NCBI GenBank assembly: GCA_009756935.1
Contig: VZDP01000004.1
Location: 1-64,000, forward strand
From: Mesomycoplasma ovipneumoniae
GTDB lineage: Bacteria > Bacillota_I > Bacilli_A > Mycoplasmatales > Metamycoplasmataceae
Direction: 5' to 3'
DNA: 64,000 bases
Part shown: positions 30,456-42,467 of the stretch, piece after piece
Layout of the letters: each line of letters starts with the position of its first letter
Position numbering within the stretch: the first letter of the stretch is position 1
Position numbers and translations under genes: made by a program
The notes under the pieces: model-generated
What the model was told of the DNA's origin: nothing
What the model saw: only the letters and a program-made list of their open reading frames with translations
The model's database searches: none

Positions 30456-33050
30456 ATGAAAATACGTAGTTTTTTCGCTAGGTTGTTTTCGCTTAATAGT
30501 TGAAAGCGTTTTTTTCTTGCTTTTTTAACATTTTCTTTTCTTGGAAGTGGTGTTTTTCTCGTTTCAAATTATTATATTTCACAGAACATCAATCGCTCAA
30601 TCGAATATGGTGGTGGAGCTGAGGTTTTAGTTCAAGTTAAGACTTTGGACGGAAAAATTCCATCTTCAAAAGTTGTTCAGGAGGCAGATTCAGCTATTTT
30701 CCAGCGCTTAACCGGCGGGGCTAATTTGAATGGTACCAACGTTTTTACCGAAGGTGAAGGACGAATAAGAATTTCACGTAATAAAATATCAAATAACCGT
30801 GAATTAGAGCAATTTATTGAAGAAATTGTTAATAAACCAACACTGACAATTACAGATGTTAATACAAATCCCCTTTTTTTTGACGGTAAATTTGAAACAA
30901 ACCTTAGTCTTGAAAACGGTGATGAGTCAAATTGGCTAGTTCCGTTTGCTCCAGGTTCTGCCCTTTCACAGCCAAATCCCCAAAATCCATCAAGTAATCA
31001 AGTATTAATCGAATTAAAAGACAACAATGCTCAATTAGAGTGAACTAAAGCCACTGAACATATTTCAAAATTGCCCCGTGGTCAAAACAGAATTTTAATT
31101 TGATCTAATATTTCCGAACTTAAAAAAATTGCCCAAGAAAAATTCCCCCTTCAGTGAGAAAAAGCTAATAAAAATATATATAATTTTTTGCACGTTGGTG
31201 AAAAAACTACCCCTGATTTTTTGCCAGACCGAAAAATTTTACAACCTTCACTTAAAAAATTCCAAATTGATGCAAAAAGGTATTTAATTTCCGATGCAAC
31301 AGTTAGTCAAGCTTTAAATGGAAAATCCTTTGTAATTACAGGTAATTTTTCTCCTCAAGAGGCAAAACAATTAGCACTCGATATTAATTATGGGACTGCT
31401 GATTATAAATTAGATTTTTTGTCAGCTTCATTTGTTAGCAAAACCAAGTCTGAGTCAGCCTTTATTGCTGGATGAATCGCAATTGGTCTAGCAATTGCGA
31501 TAATTTCGCTATTTTTGATTGTAAATTACGGTGTTTTAGGAATTGTTGCAACAATTTCACTTTCACTTTATGTCTTTTTGACATTACTTTTTTTCACGAT
31601 TGTTCGAGGCGAATATTCTCCAATAACCATTTCAGCGCTTGTTGTTGGAATTGGGATGAATATTGACGCAAATGTCATTAGCTTTGAACTATTTAAGTCG
31701 AGAATTTATGCCGGTAATTCGGCCATAAAAGCAAACTCCCAAGCTAATCGAACGTCCTTTAATGCAATTATTGACTCAAATGTTACAACACTGATAGCCG
31801 CACTTGTTTTGTTCTTTTTTGGAACAAAAAATGTAAAAAGTTTCTCAATTACGCTTATTTTTTCAATTGTCTTTACACTAATAGTTACAATTGGATTTAC
31901 AAAATTTTTCACAAGCTTTATTCTTAAGGCTGATTATTTCCAAAAAAGTAATAGATTTTGACTTTTAGGTATAAAAAATTATTACTTGAAAAAATATGAA
32001 CGAGGCTACCAATCAGTTTATTCAAGAATTAATTATGAAAAAATTTATAAATATTCTAGATGAACTCCGCTTGTTTTGTTTGTAGGATCGCTAGTGGTTT
32101 TTGCAACATTTGCTGGAATTTATAAGTCTTTTGGTTCAGGCTTTAATTTAGCTATTGACTTTAGTGGTGGTACAAACTTGCTAATTGAAACCTCAAATTC
32201 AAGTTTTGACTTGATAAATCAAGAAAAAGCTAATAAAATAATTGATTTTTTAAATTCACATAATATTAATAGTACAAATTCGCAAATAATTTTAAATCCG
32301 TTAAATGAATCATCTTCTATTTTTAATATTGAAGTCAAAACACAACTAGACTTAGCTTCCAGACTTTCGACGCTTAATTCAGAAATTCAAAGCAATTTCT
32401 CAAATATTCGAATGACCAATTATTCAATTTCAAATGAAGAAGCACAAAAATTAATTTTCAATGCAATACTTTCAGTTGGCTTGGCGCTTGTTTTTGTAAG
32501 TATCTTTACACTGATTAGATTTAAGTGAACTTTTTCATTTGCAATTATTCTTTCTCAATTATTTAATGTTTTAATGGTCTTTTCGGCGATTATTATTACT
32601 CGAATTCAAATATCTCAAAATTTGGTTGTTGCAATTTTAACTCTAATTGGTTATACTGTAAATGATACAATTGTTGTCTTTGACCGTATTAAGACAAAAT
32701 TTAGTGAAACAAATCACGTTGATGTTTACAAAAGTGAAAAAATTAACCAAATTTCATTAGAGGCAATTAAAGACACAGCTAAAAGATCTATTTTTACATC
32801 TCTAACAACAATTTTTACAATCATAGTTTTAATGATTTTTTATGAGTCAATTGATGTAGTTTTCAGTTTAACAATGCTTATAGGTGTTATAATTGGAACA
32901 TATTCTTCATTATTTGTCGCAACTAGAATATGAAATAAATTAGAAGCATATCGAAACTATAAAAAACAAAAAAGAATTAACGCTAAATACTGAAATATCC
33001 AAAAAGTTCATGAACAAACATTTGCAAGTATTAATGACTATGAAAAATAA
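30456..33050 (+). CDS. secDF: Protein translocase SecDF (fused SecD-SecF)
   Basis: 864 aa. SecD half: first TM helix, periplasmic-type domain (30-330), GNFSPQEAKQLALDIN, and the TM block with VVGIGMNIDANVISFE. SecF half from about residue 530: AIDFSGGTNLLIE, then GYTVNDTIVVFDRIK and a TM block. Twelve TM segments are expected. It uses proton-motive force to complete Sec-dependent export, relevant to the many surface proteins here. SecD and SecF are often fused in Firmicutes and mollicutes. Confidence 0.93.
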
Positions 33051-33146
33051 GTAACCAAAAATTAAAATAATTACTAAAAAATATCTATTTTAATTTTTGG
33101 TTTTTATTTTGTAAAATTTTTTGTGGTTTAAAATTAAAGGTTAAAA

Positions 33147-34433
33147 ATGAAATCATTCTTAAATTCAAGTCCTAAGGGTACTTATGATATTGTTGAGCAA
33201 GAAAGTGAAATATTCCTAAAAATCCGCAATATTTTCTTCCAATATGCTAGAAAATTTAATTTCTCATATATTGAAACACCAATTTTCGAGTATGCAGAAA
33301 TTTTTGAAAAAACTAGTCAAGATTCAGATGTAGTAACTAAAGAACTCTATAAATTTTTAGATAAATCAAATCGACAATTAGCTTTAAGACCCGAGGGAAC
33401 TGCGCCAATTATGCGAGCAATTTGACAGCATAAATTGCACCAAGTTGAAAAAAAATTTTTTTATTTTGGTCCCATGTTTCGCTATGAAAAACCACAAAAA
33501 GGACGTTTTCGTCAGTTTTATCAAGCCGGATTTGAAATTACTAACTATAAACCAGAGTCATTTTTTTTACAGATTTTAGAAGTTATTCTTTTAGTTATTA
33601 AAATTCTTGAAAATCTTAAAATTCAAAACTACCAACTTAAAATTAATTACCTTTCAAATTCACAAACAAGACAAGAATATTCTAAAGCCTTAACTCAATA
33701 TTTTGAAAAATATATCGATAAACTTGAGCCAATTTCTAAATCACGGCTCAGGAATAATCCTTTGAGAATTCTTGATGACAAGATAGAATCTTCTAAAGAT
33801 TTTGTTAAATCAGCTCCAAAAATAAGCGACTTTTGATCAACTGTGGATAAGCAAAATTTCAATTCAATAATTTCAATTTTTGAAAAATTTAAAATTAATT
33901 ACGTGGTTGATTATTCTTTAGTTCGAGGACTTGATTATTATGATGAATTTGTTTTTGAATTTATTGATAATGACAAAATTTTAGGTTCAAAATTAACTTT
34001 TGCTGGTGGAGGTTGTTATAATAATTTGCCACAAAAATTTGGCATGGCTAATTTTAAAAGTATCGGGGTTGCGTTTGGAATTGAGCGTCTAATAGAAATT
34101 TTTAAATCTAATTCCCCTACTAAATTAACAAATTTAGATTTTTATTTAATCGGCTTTAGTCAAGATGAAATTCTTAAAAATTTTGAACTTGCAATTTTAC
34201 TTCGTGAGCAAAATTTTCAGGTTGATTTAAATAAATCGCCCTTATCAATTAAAGATGGATTTCAAAAAGCAAAAAAATCAGGCGCAAAATTTGCTTTTTT
34301 CTTTGAAAAAGACGAACAACCTGGCCAAATATCAATCAAAAATCTGCAAACATCTATTAATAAAGTAATTTCACTTTTAAATATTGATTTTGAATTTTTA
34401 AGAACAATTATAGACGGAGAAACTCATGTATAA
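33147..34433 (+). CDS. hisS: Histidyl-tRNA synthetase
   Basis: 428 aa, class II. SPKGTYDI start, TSQDSDVVTKELY, motif 2 FRYEKPQKGRFRQF, HisA motif LVRGLDYYDEFVFEF, motif 3 GVAFGIERL, and a short anticodon-binding domain (LDFYLIGF..). The aspS ATG overlaps its last 8 nt. It follows secDF by 96 nt. Confidence 0.95.
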
Positions 34434-36138
34434 TTCAAAAAATTTATCCAAAGAACAAATTGGAAATATAGTTTCAATTCAAGGCTGAGTCCAAAATATT
34501 CGTAAAATTAAAAGTAAAACCTTTGTGGTAATCCGTGATTATCACGGAATTTTTCAAGTAATTATTGATGAAAATACCAAAAAAGTCGACAAATACTCAA
34601 AAGAATCTGTTGTGCGTGTTGAAGGCATTTTATCACTAAGAAGCAATCCAAATACAAAAATTCATAACGGTGATCTTGAAATAAACGCAATAAATTTTGA
34701 AATACTTTCATTTTCACAGCCAATTCCGTTTGAAATTCATAATGAAGCTCACGCCAATGAAGATTTACGTTTGGAATACCGATTTTTAGATTTACGCCGT
34801 GAAGTAATGCAGAAAAATTTGACTTTTCGCTATAAAGTTTTTCACTATATTCGCTCTTTCCTTTTTGAAAATAATTTTATTGAAATTGAAACTCCGATTT
34901 TGTCAAAATCAACACCTGAAGGAGCGAGATCTTTTTTAGTTCCTACTCGACAAAAAGGAAAATTTTTTGCCTTACCGCAGTCACCTCAAATTTATAAGCA
35001 ACTTTTAATGGTTTCTGGATTTGAAAAATACTTCCAATTTGCCCGTGTTTTTCGTGATGAGGATCTAAGAAAGGACCGCCAATTTGAATTTTGTCAACTA
35101 GATTTAGAATTTGGTTTTAGTAATTTTGAAAAAATCTCCAATCAAATTGAAAACCTTATAAAATATTTGTGAGAAAAAATTTACTCTAATTCAAACATTG
35201 AATTTCCGCGGCTTGACTATGATTTTGTAATTGACAAATATGGAACCGATAAACCTGACTTGCGATTTGAAAATAAATTATTTTCACTTGATTTTCTTGA
35301 TGGTCAAGACCCACTTTTTCAAGGTAAAACTCGTGGAATTTTTCTTGAAAATGTTTTAATTTCAAAAGCAGATTACCGAATTTTTTCTGAAAAAATAAGA
35401 CAACATAATGCAAACAGACTTTTATACATTCATATTGAGTCTGGAAAAATTTTGTATTTTTCTTTTAAAACTGATGAATCTGTCTTGAAATCTAAGCTTG
35501 AAAGTTGACTATTAGAGAATAATTATCAAAATGGAACTTTATTTTTAATTTCTGATAATTATCAAGAAACATCATTAGCTCTCGGGGCTTTACGAAATTT
35601 ATTAGCACAAAAATACGACCTTATTATTGACAAAAATCAATTTAAATTTGCCTGAATTATTAACTGACCGCTTTTTGAACTTGATTCAAATCAGCAAATA
35701 ACTTCTGCTCACCACCCTTTTACAGCGCCTGTTGTTGAAAATATTGAATTTTTAGATACTGACCCTATAAAAGTTCGCGCTCAGTCTTATGATCTTGTGC
35801 TTAATGGTTTTGAACTTGGTTCTGGTTCAATAAGAATTAATAATTCTGAATTACAAAGTAAAATTTTTAGAATTTTAGGTCTTAATCAAGATCAGATTAA
35901 CCTTCAATTTGGCAGCCTTTTAAAAGCTTTTAATTTTGGAGTCCCACCTCATGGAGGCTTTGCTTTTGGCCTTGACCGTCTAATTATGATTTTATTACAA
36001 ACAAACTCAATTCGTGATGTTATTGCTTTCCCAGTAAATTCAAAAGGCTTGGACTTATTGCTAAATTCACCTTCATCAATAAATCCTGAGTCATTATCTG
36101 AATACAATATCAAAATTAGCGACACAGATAAAGAATAA
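34426..36138 (+). CDS. aspS: Aspartyl-tRNA synthetase
   Basis: 570 aa, class IIb, bacterial type. OB-fold anticodon domain (GWVQNIRKIKSKTFVVIRD), LEYRFLDLRRE, QSPQIYKQLLM, motif 2 FRDEDLRKDRQFEF, GAD-like insertion (300-410), SAHHPFTAP and motif 3 GFAFGLDRLIM. Translationally coupled to hisS, the usual Firmicute order. No tight terminator of its own: repeat R4, with a bidirectional hairpin at about 36247, begins 77 nt later. Confidence 0.95.
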
Positions 36139-36215
36139 TTTCTAAAAAAGCTTACAAATTTTGAATAAATAGGACAAATTAGAATATTAATTTAACCAAA
36201 AAGCAACTAATTTTT

Positions 36216-36787
36216 CCCGAGTTTCCCAGTTTAATGAGCTAATCTTAAAAAGGTGTCTGGTTTTGGGAACTTTTTTAACTTTTTTGCTAAAAATTAATTA
36301 CCTATTTTAAAACACCGCAAAATCAAGCTATGGACAAAACAACAAAAACCATAAAAAATACAACTACTATTTAAACTCAATGCAAATAGAAAACTCGTTT
36401 TTATTTGCATTGAGCCTAAAAAACATATGAAGTTTTGAAAGAACAACAACCAAAAGCCCTAAATTTATAGATTTCTAAACGGTTAAATTTAAGGCATCCC
36501 ATTATATTTAAAAACATAATGGATAATTTGCACTTATTTTATTATGTCAAAAAACATAATTAATTCCTCCTTAATTCAATATCGTCAATTTATTAATTTA
36601 TTCTTAAGTGAGAATCATTATAACACAATTTTATTTTTGACCAAACATTTTTTTTTTTTTTTGCAAAGGCTTAATTTTAAAATAATAAAAATTAAGATTT
36701 TAACCTCAAAAATACCCGTAAATCCGGGTATTTTTTCATATTTGCATTCCTAAAAAGTGAATTTTACCATCAAACTGGAAACTCAGG
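36216..36787 (-). repeat. Copy R4 of the TIR repeat
   Basis: Complete: left terminal repeat CCCGAGTTTCCCAGTTTAATG (split 36216-36236), right CATCAAACTG..AAACTCAGG (36768-36787). Minus-strand TTGGTC 36644-36639, 16 bp, TATAAT 36622-36617, AAGGAGG, then ORF MFFDIIK. Perfect 13-bp stem CTCAATGCAAATA/TATTTGCATTGAG near 36376-36414. The poly-T upstream of the -35 is 15 long. Confidence 0.88.
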
Positions 36788-36792
36788 ATTTA

Positions 36793-37234
36793 CCCGAGTT
36801 TCCCAGCTTGATAAGGTAATTTTAAAAAGGTATCCGGTTTTAGGGACTTTTTTAAGTTTTTTGGTAAAAGTTAATTACAATTTTTTTACTGATTTATTAA
36901 CACATCATAGTAAAAATCATACCTATTTCAAATATTCGGATCACTAGGCACACCATCGCGATTTTTAAATATCATTTGCTGATCTAAAGTGTTAAATTTA
37001 ACCCTTTGTCTTAATTTTTGCAACATCGTTACTAAACCAACTTAGTTAATTTTTGTTTTTTCATAATTTATAATTATACCATAAAATTACTTAAAATGTA
37101 ATTAAATGATATTAATAAAAATTAAGGTTTCACGTTCAAAAAAGACTGATTTACGGGTGTTTTTTCATATTTTTATTCACTAAAAAGTGAATTTTTGTCT
37201 TAAAACTGGGAAACTCGGGAAACTGGAAACTCAG
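36793..37234 (-). repeat. Copy R4b: TIR element with a different body
   Basis: Left end CCCGAGTTTCCCAGCTTGAT (36793-36812) abuts R4; the right end is doubled (37201-37234). It keeps the terminator hairpin at its left end, but the body is replaced by the small-ORF module described below. R4 plus R4b together are flanked by the 18-bp direct repeat AAAAAGCAACTAATTTTT at 36198-36215 and 37244-37261. Confidence 0.75.
36886..37026 (-). CDS. Repeat-borne 46-residue protein, copy 1
   Basis: MLQKLRQRVKFNTLDQQM ... DPNIWNRYDFYYDVLINQ, TAA end. The copy at 62346-62486 has the same length with seven conservative or point changes and no frameshift, and its Trp codon is TGG where this one has TGA. That pattern suggests selection on the protein. 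Upstream lie a -10 (37078-37073) and a 10-codon ORF (37064-37032, MKKQKLTKLV). The ribosome site is poor. The family is not recognised. Confidence 0.45.
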
Positions 37235-37277
37235 GATTTAAGCAAAAAGCAACTAATTTTTGCCTTTTAAATAGCAA

Positions 37278-37326
37278 AAATTCCTAAAGAATTAAGCCTT
37301 GAAAAGCTTTAAATCTTTAGGAATTT
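37278..37326 (-). terminator. Long hairpin terminator of the second ABC gene
   Basis: Minus strand AAATTCCTAAAGA..TTAAAGC, loop, GC.TTAA..TCTTTAGGAATTTTT: about 20 bp of near-continuous pairing with a terminal U-tract. It lies 70 nt past the ABC gene stop. Confidence 0.75.
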
Positions 37327-37398
37327 ATAATGAATAACAAAGAGATTTGGCAAATTTAGATAAAATTTAGCCCTAACTATACAAGTCAAATTCAAAAA

Positions 37399-39384
37399 TT
37401 AGAATTGCTCAAATTTTAGCAATTTAATTACCGGTTTACGATAACTTAGTCAAGAAATTATTAGGTAAATTACCGAAATAGATCCAAACATTATAAGTCA
37501 TATTATTATAAGTAAAGCTCCAACTTGGCTCAGTGAGGGTAGTAAAATATCTTGACCAATTATTGCAGTATAAATTTTTCCCATTGACGGAATGAAAACA
37601 ACTGAATTAATAAATAAAATAAAGAGCGAAATTATAATAATATTGAGCCAATGGTAAAAGAAAATTTGTCAGGTTTTAGCATTTAGTGCCTTAAGAATTC
37701 CAATTAATTTCATTTTTGAATCACTCAGATTTTTGGCATAAAAGACTGTCTGAATTAGTAAAATTATAATAAATAAAACTAAAATAGCACCAATAACTAT
37801 ATTTGTAAATGATTGTGTATTTAATATTGATTTTGTTATACCACCTAGAGATGATTGGGTTTCAAATTCTTTGTTGTTTTTAGCAAAGTTTTCAATATTA
37901 GTTGCTAAATCATCATCAATATTAAAATAAAGTTTCAATACTCAAGGGTCAATTTTTTCTGGCTTATTGTTGTCTTTTTCTGGCTTATTATTGTTAAGAT
38001 TTTCATTTGAGCCGTTGTTTTTTTGGACAGGTTTTGCTAGTTCAAAAAATTTATGATGTAAAAAGCTAAAATTTAGTCTGTCTAAAGTAGACAAACTACT
38101 TATACCAACTACTTTTAGATCTACGGCTGTGTTTCGAAAACTTGAGACACTAATTTTTTGATTGTTTGGCTGTTCTATATTAAATTTTGTTGCCAGTGAT
38201 TTTGAAATTATTACTTCATCTTTGTTTTGAATATTTCTGCCTACTAAATTTTTGTTGTCAAAAATAAATCTATTTTTAAAAAAATCACTTTCATCGATAT
38301 AGTCAACAGAAGAATCAAACTCTGTTTTATCGCCATAAGTGAAAGTAACCTTAGGAAAGCTAAAAATAGGAACAATTTTTACAATTTTTGGGTTATTTTC
38401 TTGAATTTTTGTGATTTCATTAGTAGAAAATGTGTTTATTTCTGCATTTGATTTTTTTGTTATTACAACCGAATCTAATTGATATTCAATCGTGTTTTGC
38501 AAATTAGTGCTGCTAATATTTAAATTTAAGACACCAAATAATAGTGTCCCAAAAAAACTTGTTAAAAAAAGCAATAAAAATAAAATACTTGAGGTAAGTT
38601 TTGATTTAAAATCTGTAATTGTTAATAGAAAACCTGTCTTAAATTCCTGTTTAATTTTCGAAAGTTTTGAATTTTTAGCTGTTTTTTGATAGTTTAAATC
38701 GCTGTTTTTGGCAGTATTTTTAGTAATTAAGGACTGATTTTGGCCATTTTTGTCAAAAATTTCCTCAGAAATTTTGTTTTTTTCAATATAAACAATTTTG
38801 TCGGCATATTTTTTTGCTAAATCAAGGTTATGACTAACTACTAAAATAGTTTTATTTTTGGCAATATTAGCTAAATTTTCAAATACAATTTTTGCATTTT
38901 CAATATCTAAATTTCTTGTTGGTTCATCAAGCAATATAAAACTACTATCACGTGAAAGTGAACGTAAAATTGCAATTCTTTGCCTTTCGCCGCCAGATAA
39001 ATTATTTACTTTTTGTTCAAGTTGTTCAGTTTTTATCGACATTAAATTTGCATTTTGATTTAATGCATTTTTGTCTAAAAGTTTATTTATTACATTATTT
39101 CCTATTAAAATATTATCATTAGATGTAATTTTTTCAATTAAATTAAAATCTTGAAAAACAACATCAACTAATGGTTTTTTAATTTCAGAACCATTTTCAT
39201 CAAAAAAAGAAATGTTTCCAGTATCTTTTTTTGTAAAACCGGCAATTAAATTAATAAGGGTTGTTTTGCCAATTCCTGATTCGCCAACTACAAAAGTTAC
39301 TTTGTTCGAAGGAATTTCAAGATTTAGTGAACTAAAAATAAATCTGTCATCAATTTTTTTTGTTAAATTTTGAATTTTTATCAT
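37399..39384 (-). CDS. Fused ABC ATPase-FtsX permease, paralogue 2
   Basis: 661 aa. ATPase (1-220): GESGIGKTTLIN (Walker A), NNLSGGERQR (signature), FILLDEPTRNLD (Walker B, with Arg where Gly is usual in PTGNLD). Then one TM helix (about 255-285), an extracytoplasmic domain, a low-complexity linker NNGSNENLNNNKPEKDNNKPEK, and three C-terminal TM helices of the MacB/FtsX type. It probably acts on lipoproteins or peptides at the membrane face; substrate unknown. It follows its longer paralogue, separated by a terminator-like hairpin. Confidence 0.85.
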
Positions 39385-39438
39385 TTTTCCTCAGGCCTAA
39401 AATTAAAAAACTTTTATATCTTTTTTATATAAGTATAA

Positions 39439-39458
39439 AAAATCACGAATGTGATTTT
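39439..39458 (-). terminator. Terminator after the first ABC gene
   Basis: Minus strand AATCAC-ATTC-GTGATT followed by TTTT, starting 4 nt past the stop of the 760-aa gene. Read-through into the second ABC gene may be partial. Confidence 0.6.
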
Positions 39459-39461
39459 AGA

Positions 39462-41744
39462 TTATCTTAACAAAGTTGCCACATCTTTTCGATATGTTTT
39501 ATAAGAAATTAATAGGTAAATAAATGACATAGAAACAAAACTAATTAACCAAGTTAAAACAAAAATTACGGTAATTTGCGAATAATCTGGCTGAAATAAG
39601 TTTTGATTCAGAACTATTTTGTAAATTTCTGGGACAATCAAAGTAGATAAAATTATACCTACAAAAAATACAAAAACACTAATAATTATTAAATTTAATC
39701 AATGGTACATGAAAATTTCTAACGTTTTTCCGCCTAGCGATTTTAAAACTGCTATTGATTTTTTCTTAAAATTAGAAAGATTTACGGCATAAACGCTAAT
39801 AAAAATCAATAAAGTAATACCAAGAACTATAATTGAGGCAAAAATAATCGCAATCAAAGTAAATTGAGAGGCAAATAAAGAATGTCTTAGTTCATCAATC
39901 CCTCCAGAGGTGGAATAATAACGTTCGACACCAGATTTACTATATTTATCTAAAAAATCCTGAATATTATTATAAAGATTTTCATGATTAAAAAAGACTA
40001 AAAATTCACTAGGATGTACTTGGCTGAAAAAATTTTCGATTTCACTGTTAAAAATTACTATATTCTCTGGTTCTTCTGAAGTATTATTAGTAGTTTTATC
40101 GGCATCAAAAATACCAACAACTTTAAAAATATAATAGCTCCGAAAAGTAGTATTAATTTCTATTAGTTTTCCAATTTTATTAGTAATATTAGAGCTAACT
40201 GCAATTTCGTCGAATGATTGAGGTAAATTACCTTTAGTTAAATTTATTGAATTTGCCTGGCTTGAATTTTGATAAAAAGATTTCGTAATAGTCGGATCAA
40301 TAATTGTCGTATTGTCATCTGTTCCTGAAGTGCGAGAGTCAAGAGAATAATAATTATCTGGCAAAATATCGAATCTATTAAAATTTTTGGATCTTTCTTT
40401 ATACCCCTTTTCAAATGTTGTCTTTAATTTATTTGTATGGATTAAAGACAACAAAGGTTGATCAAAACTTTTTTCTTCAATTACTCCAACAATTTTTACT
40501 TCTTCAAAATGTTTAGAAAAAGAAATTTTTATTTTTTTTCCTATTGGGTTTGTGATTTGAAGTTGATTAATAATTTTCTCAGGTAAAATAACTTCGTCTT
40601 GATTAGATATAAAATTATTATTAAATTTTTGGCTTTTAATAATGTCAGCGAATCTATTTTTAAAAAAATCCGACTCATCAACGGGGAAAATTGGGCCTGT
40701 TGAAACTTTTTTATCATCATAACTGAATTCAAATGATTGTAAATGAGTATATATTGGTATTATTTTCTCTATTTTTGGGTTTTCTTTTTTAAGTTTCTCT
40801 AATTCATTAATATTTAAGGAAGAAAGCCCCTTTTCACTTACGTTTAATGTGTCTAAATTATATTGAACAACGTTGTCAAAATTAATATTTTTAGCGGAAA
40901 TATTTAAGTTAATAAATAAAACTACACCAAAAATCATTGCTAAAAATGAAACCAAAACAAGAATAAAAGTAGTAATTTTCGATCTAAAATCAGCAAAAGA
41001 CAAAAGTAAGGCGACTTTTGCTTTTTGGTAAAAAGACGGTTTTTTATATACTTTATTTTCAGAATTTGCTAAAAAATTATTCGTAGATATTTGAAGATTT
41101 TTTTGTGGTTTATCTTTATTTTCTATTGATTGAATATTTTCTTTTTCTACATAAATAATTTGATCAGCATATTTTTTTGCAAGTTCTAAATTATGACTTA
41201 CAACTAAAACAGTCTTATTTTGCGATATTTTAACTAACAAATCAAGCAATGCAATTGAGTTTTCTTTATCCAAGTTCCCTGTAGGCTCGTCAAGTAAAAT
41301 AAAGTCGGCATTTCTTGATGAACTTCTTAAAAATGCAGCTCTTTGCTTTTCACCGCCTGATAAATTCTTAGCTAATCGATTTAATTTTTGACTATTTATG
41401 TTAATTGCACTAGCTTCGTTTTCAATTTGGTTATTTTCAACATAACGATTTAGAATATGATTTGCAATTAAAATATTATTTTTAATTGAAAGTGATTCTA
41501 TCAAGTTGAAATCTTGAAAAACAACGTCCACCAAAGGATTTTCAATTTCATTACCATTTTTAAAAAATGAAATTTGGCCACTATCCTTTTTTGTAAAGCC
41601 GGCAATTAAGTTAATCAGGGTGGTTTTCCCAATTCCTGATTTTCCAACAATAAAGGTTATTTTATTTGATGGAATCTCAAGATTTATTGAATTAAAAATA
41701 GTTTTATTGTTAAATTTTTTTGATAAATTTTCAATTTTTATCAT
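39462..41744 (-). CDS. Fused ABC ATPase-FtsX permease, paralogue 1
   Basis: 760 aa, same architecture as the gene at 37399: GKSGIGKTTLIN, KNLSGGEKQR, FILLDEPTGNLDKEN, one TM after the ATPase, a large extracytoplasmic domain (about 290-600) and three C-terminal TM helices. N-terminal ATPases are about 70% similar by eye, while the external domains have diverged and this one is about 100 residues longer. That is the pattern of an exported-substrate or surface-exposed part under diversifying selection. The ATG is preceded by AAGAGG. Confidence 0.85.
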
Positions 41745-41951
41745 CTAAATAAACCTCTTGTTTGGAATTAAATGATTCGATAGGAACTTTGCTCATATTT
41801 TTTGAGGCAATTAATAAGCTCTTTAGTATAAAAATCAATACATACCGACATATTTGACACTAATATTGAGTTCACCGTTGTTAGTTTTTAATATTTGTGT
41901 TTGTTTTTTAGGTTTTAGCAGTTATTGTGAATATCGAAAAGTACGCAATTA

Positions 41952-41984
41952 TTAGGTCAGTAATTTAGATCTTACTTTGTTCAT
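41952..41984 (-). CDS. Possible 10-residue leader peptide in the ABC 5' leader
   Basis: ATG AAC AAA GTA ... ACC TAA (MNKVRSKLLT) with GAGG eight bases before the ATG, 39 nt after the -10 at 42028-42023. The transcript would run another 207 nt before the ABC gene. No alternative hairpins are obvious, so attenuation is only a possibility. The rest of 41745-42467 holds no recognisable gene. Confidence 0.35.
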   Translation of the reverse strand: MNKVRSKLLT

Positions 41985-42022
41985 GATCAACCTCGCATAT
42001 TATTAATTTAATTAATAAAAAA

Positions 42023-42028
42023 ATTATA
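42023..42028 (-). promoter_or_regulatory. -10 element of the ABC permease unit
   Basis: Minus strand TTGTTATAATTTT, about 280 nt upstream of the ABC start, giving an unusually long leader for this genome. Confidence 0.5.
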
Positions 42029-42412
42029 ACAAATTTTTAGTTTTTTAAATACATTTTTTTATTAAATGAAAAAAAATTTAAAAAAATAAAAAATCAAATA
42101 TTTTTAAAATAAATTACATAAAAAATTCAAACAACTAGCTTTTTATCAATGATATCGTTTTCACTGTTTTTATTTATATTTTCTATATGAAAGCTTGGTT
42201 TTTATATGAAAAGTGATTTGAAGGTCTTTAATCGTCACACAAATTAATGAATGAACTTATTTTTTGATAGCCAATAGTCACATTATCAAAATTTTGGCAT
42301 TCAATACTGATTAATTCTAGCCGCAAAGTGCCATGAGAATTTAAAAGGATGGTTCAAAACTAAATTAATATACAAATTAAAATTGAAATATATAGGTTTT
42401 TTAATTTTTTGT

Positions 42413-42425
42413 TATATAATTATAT
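42413..42425 (+). promoter_or_regulatory. -10 region of the DUF31 lipoprotein gene
   Basis: TTATATAATTATATAAT gives two overlapping TATAAT candidates 35-50 nt before ATG 42468. AGGAAAA before the start is a weak ribosome site. Confidence 0.5.
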
Positions 42426-42467
42426 AATTAATTAATCAATTAAAACTCTCACGAAATAGGAAAAATA

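Noticed and set aside
41756..41885. A 35-codon GTG-started ORF (NSILVSNMSVCIDFY..) in the ABC leader
   Set aside because: No ribosome site and no second copy or conservation visible; not reported as a gene.
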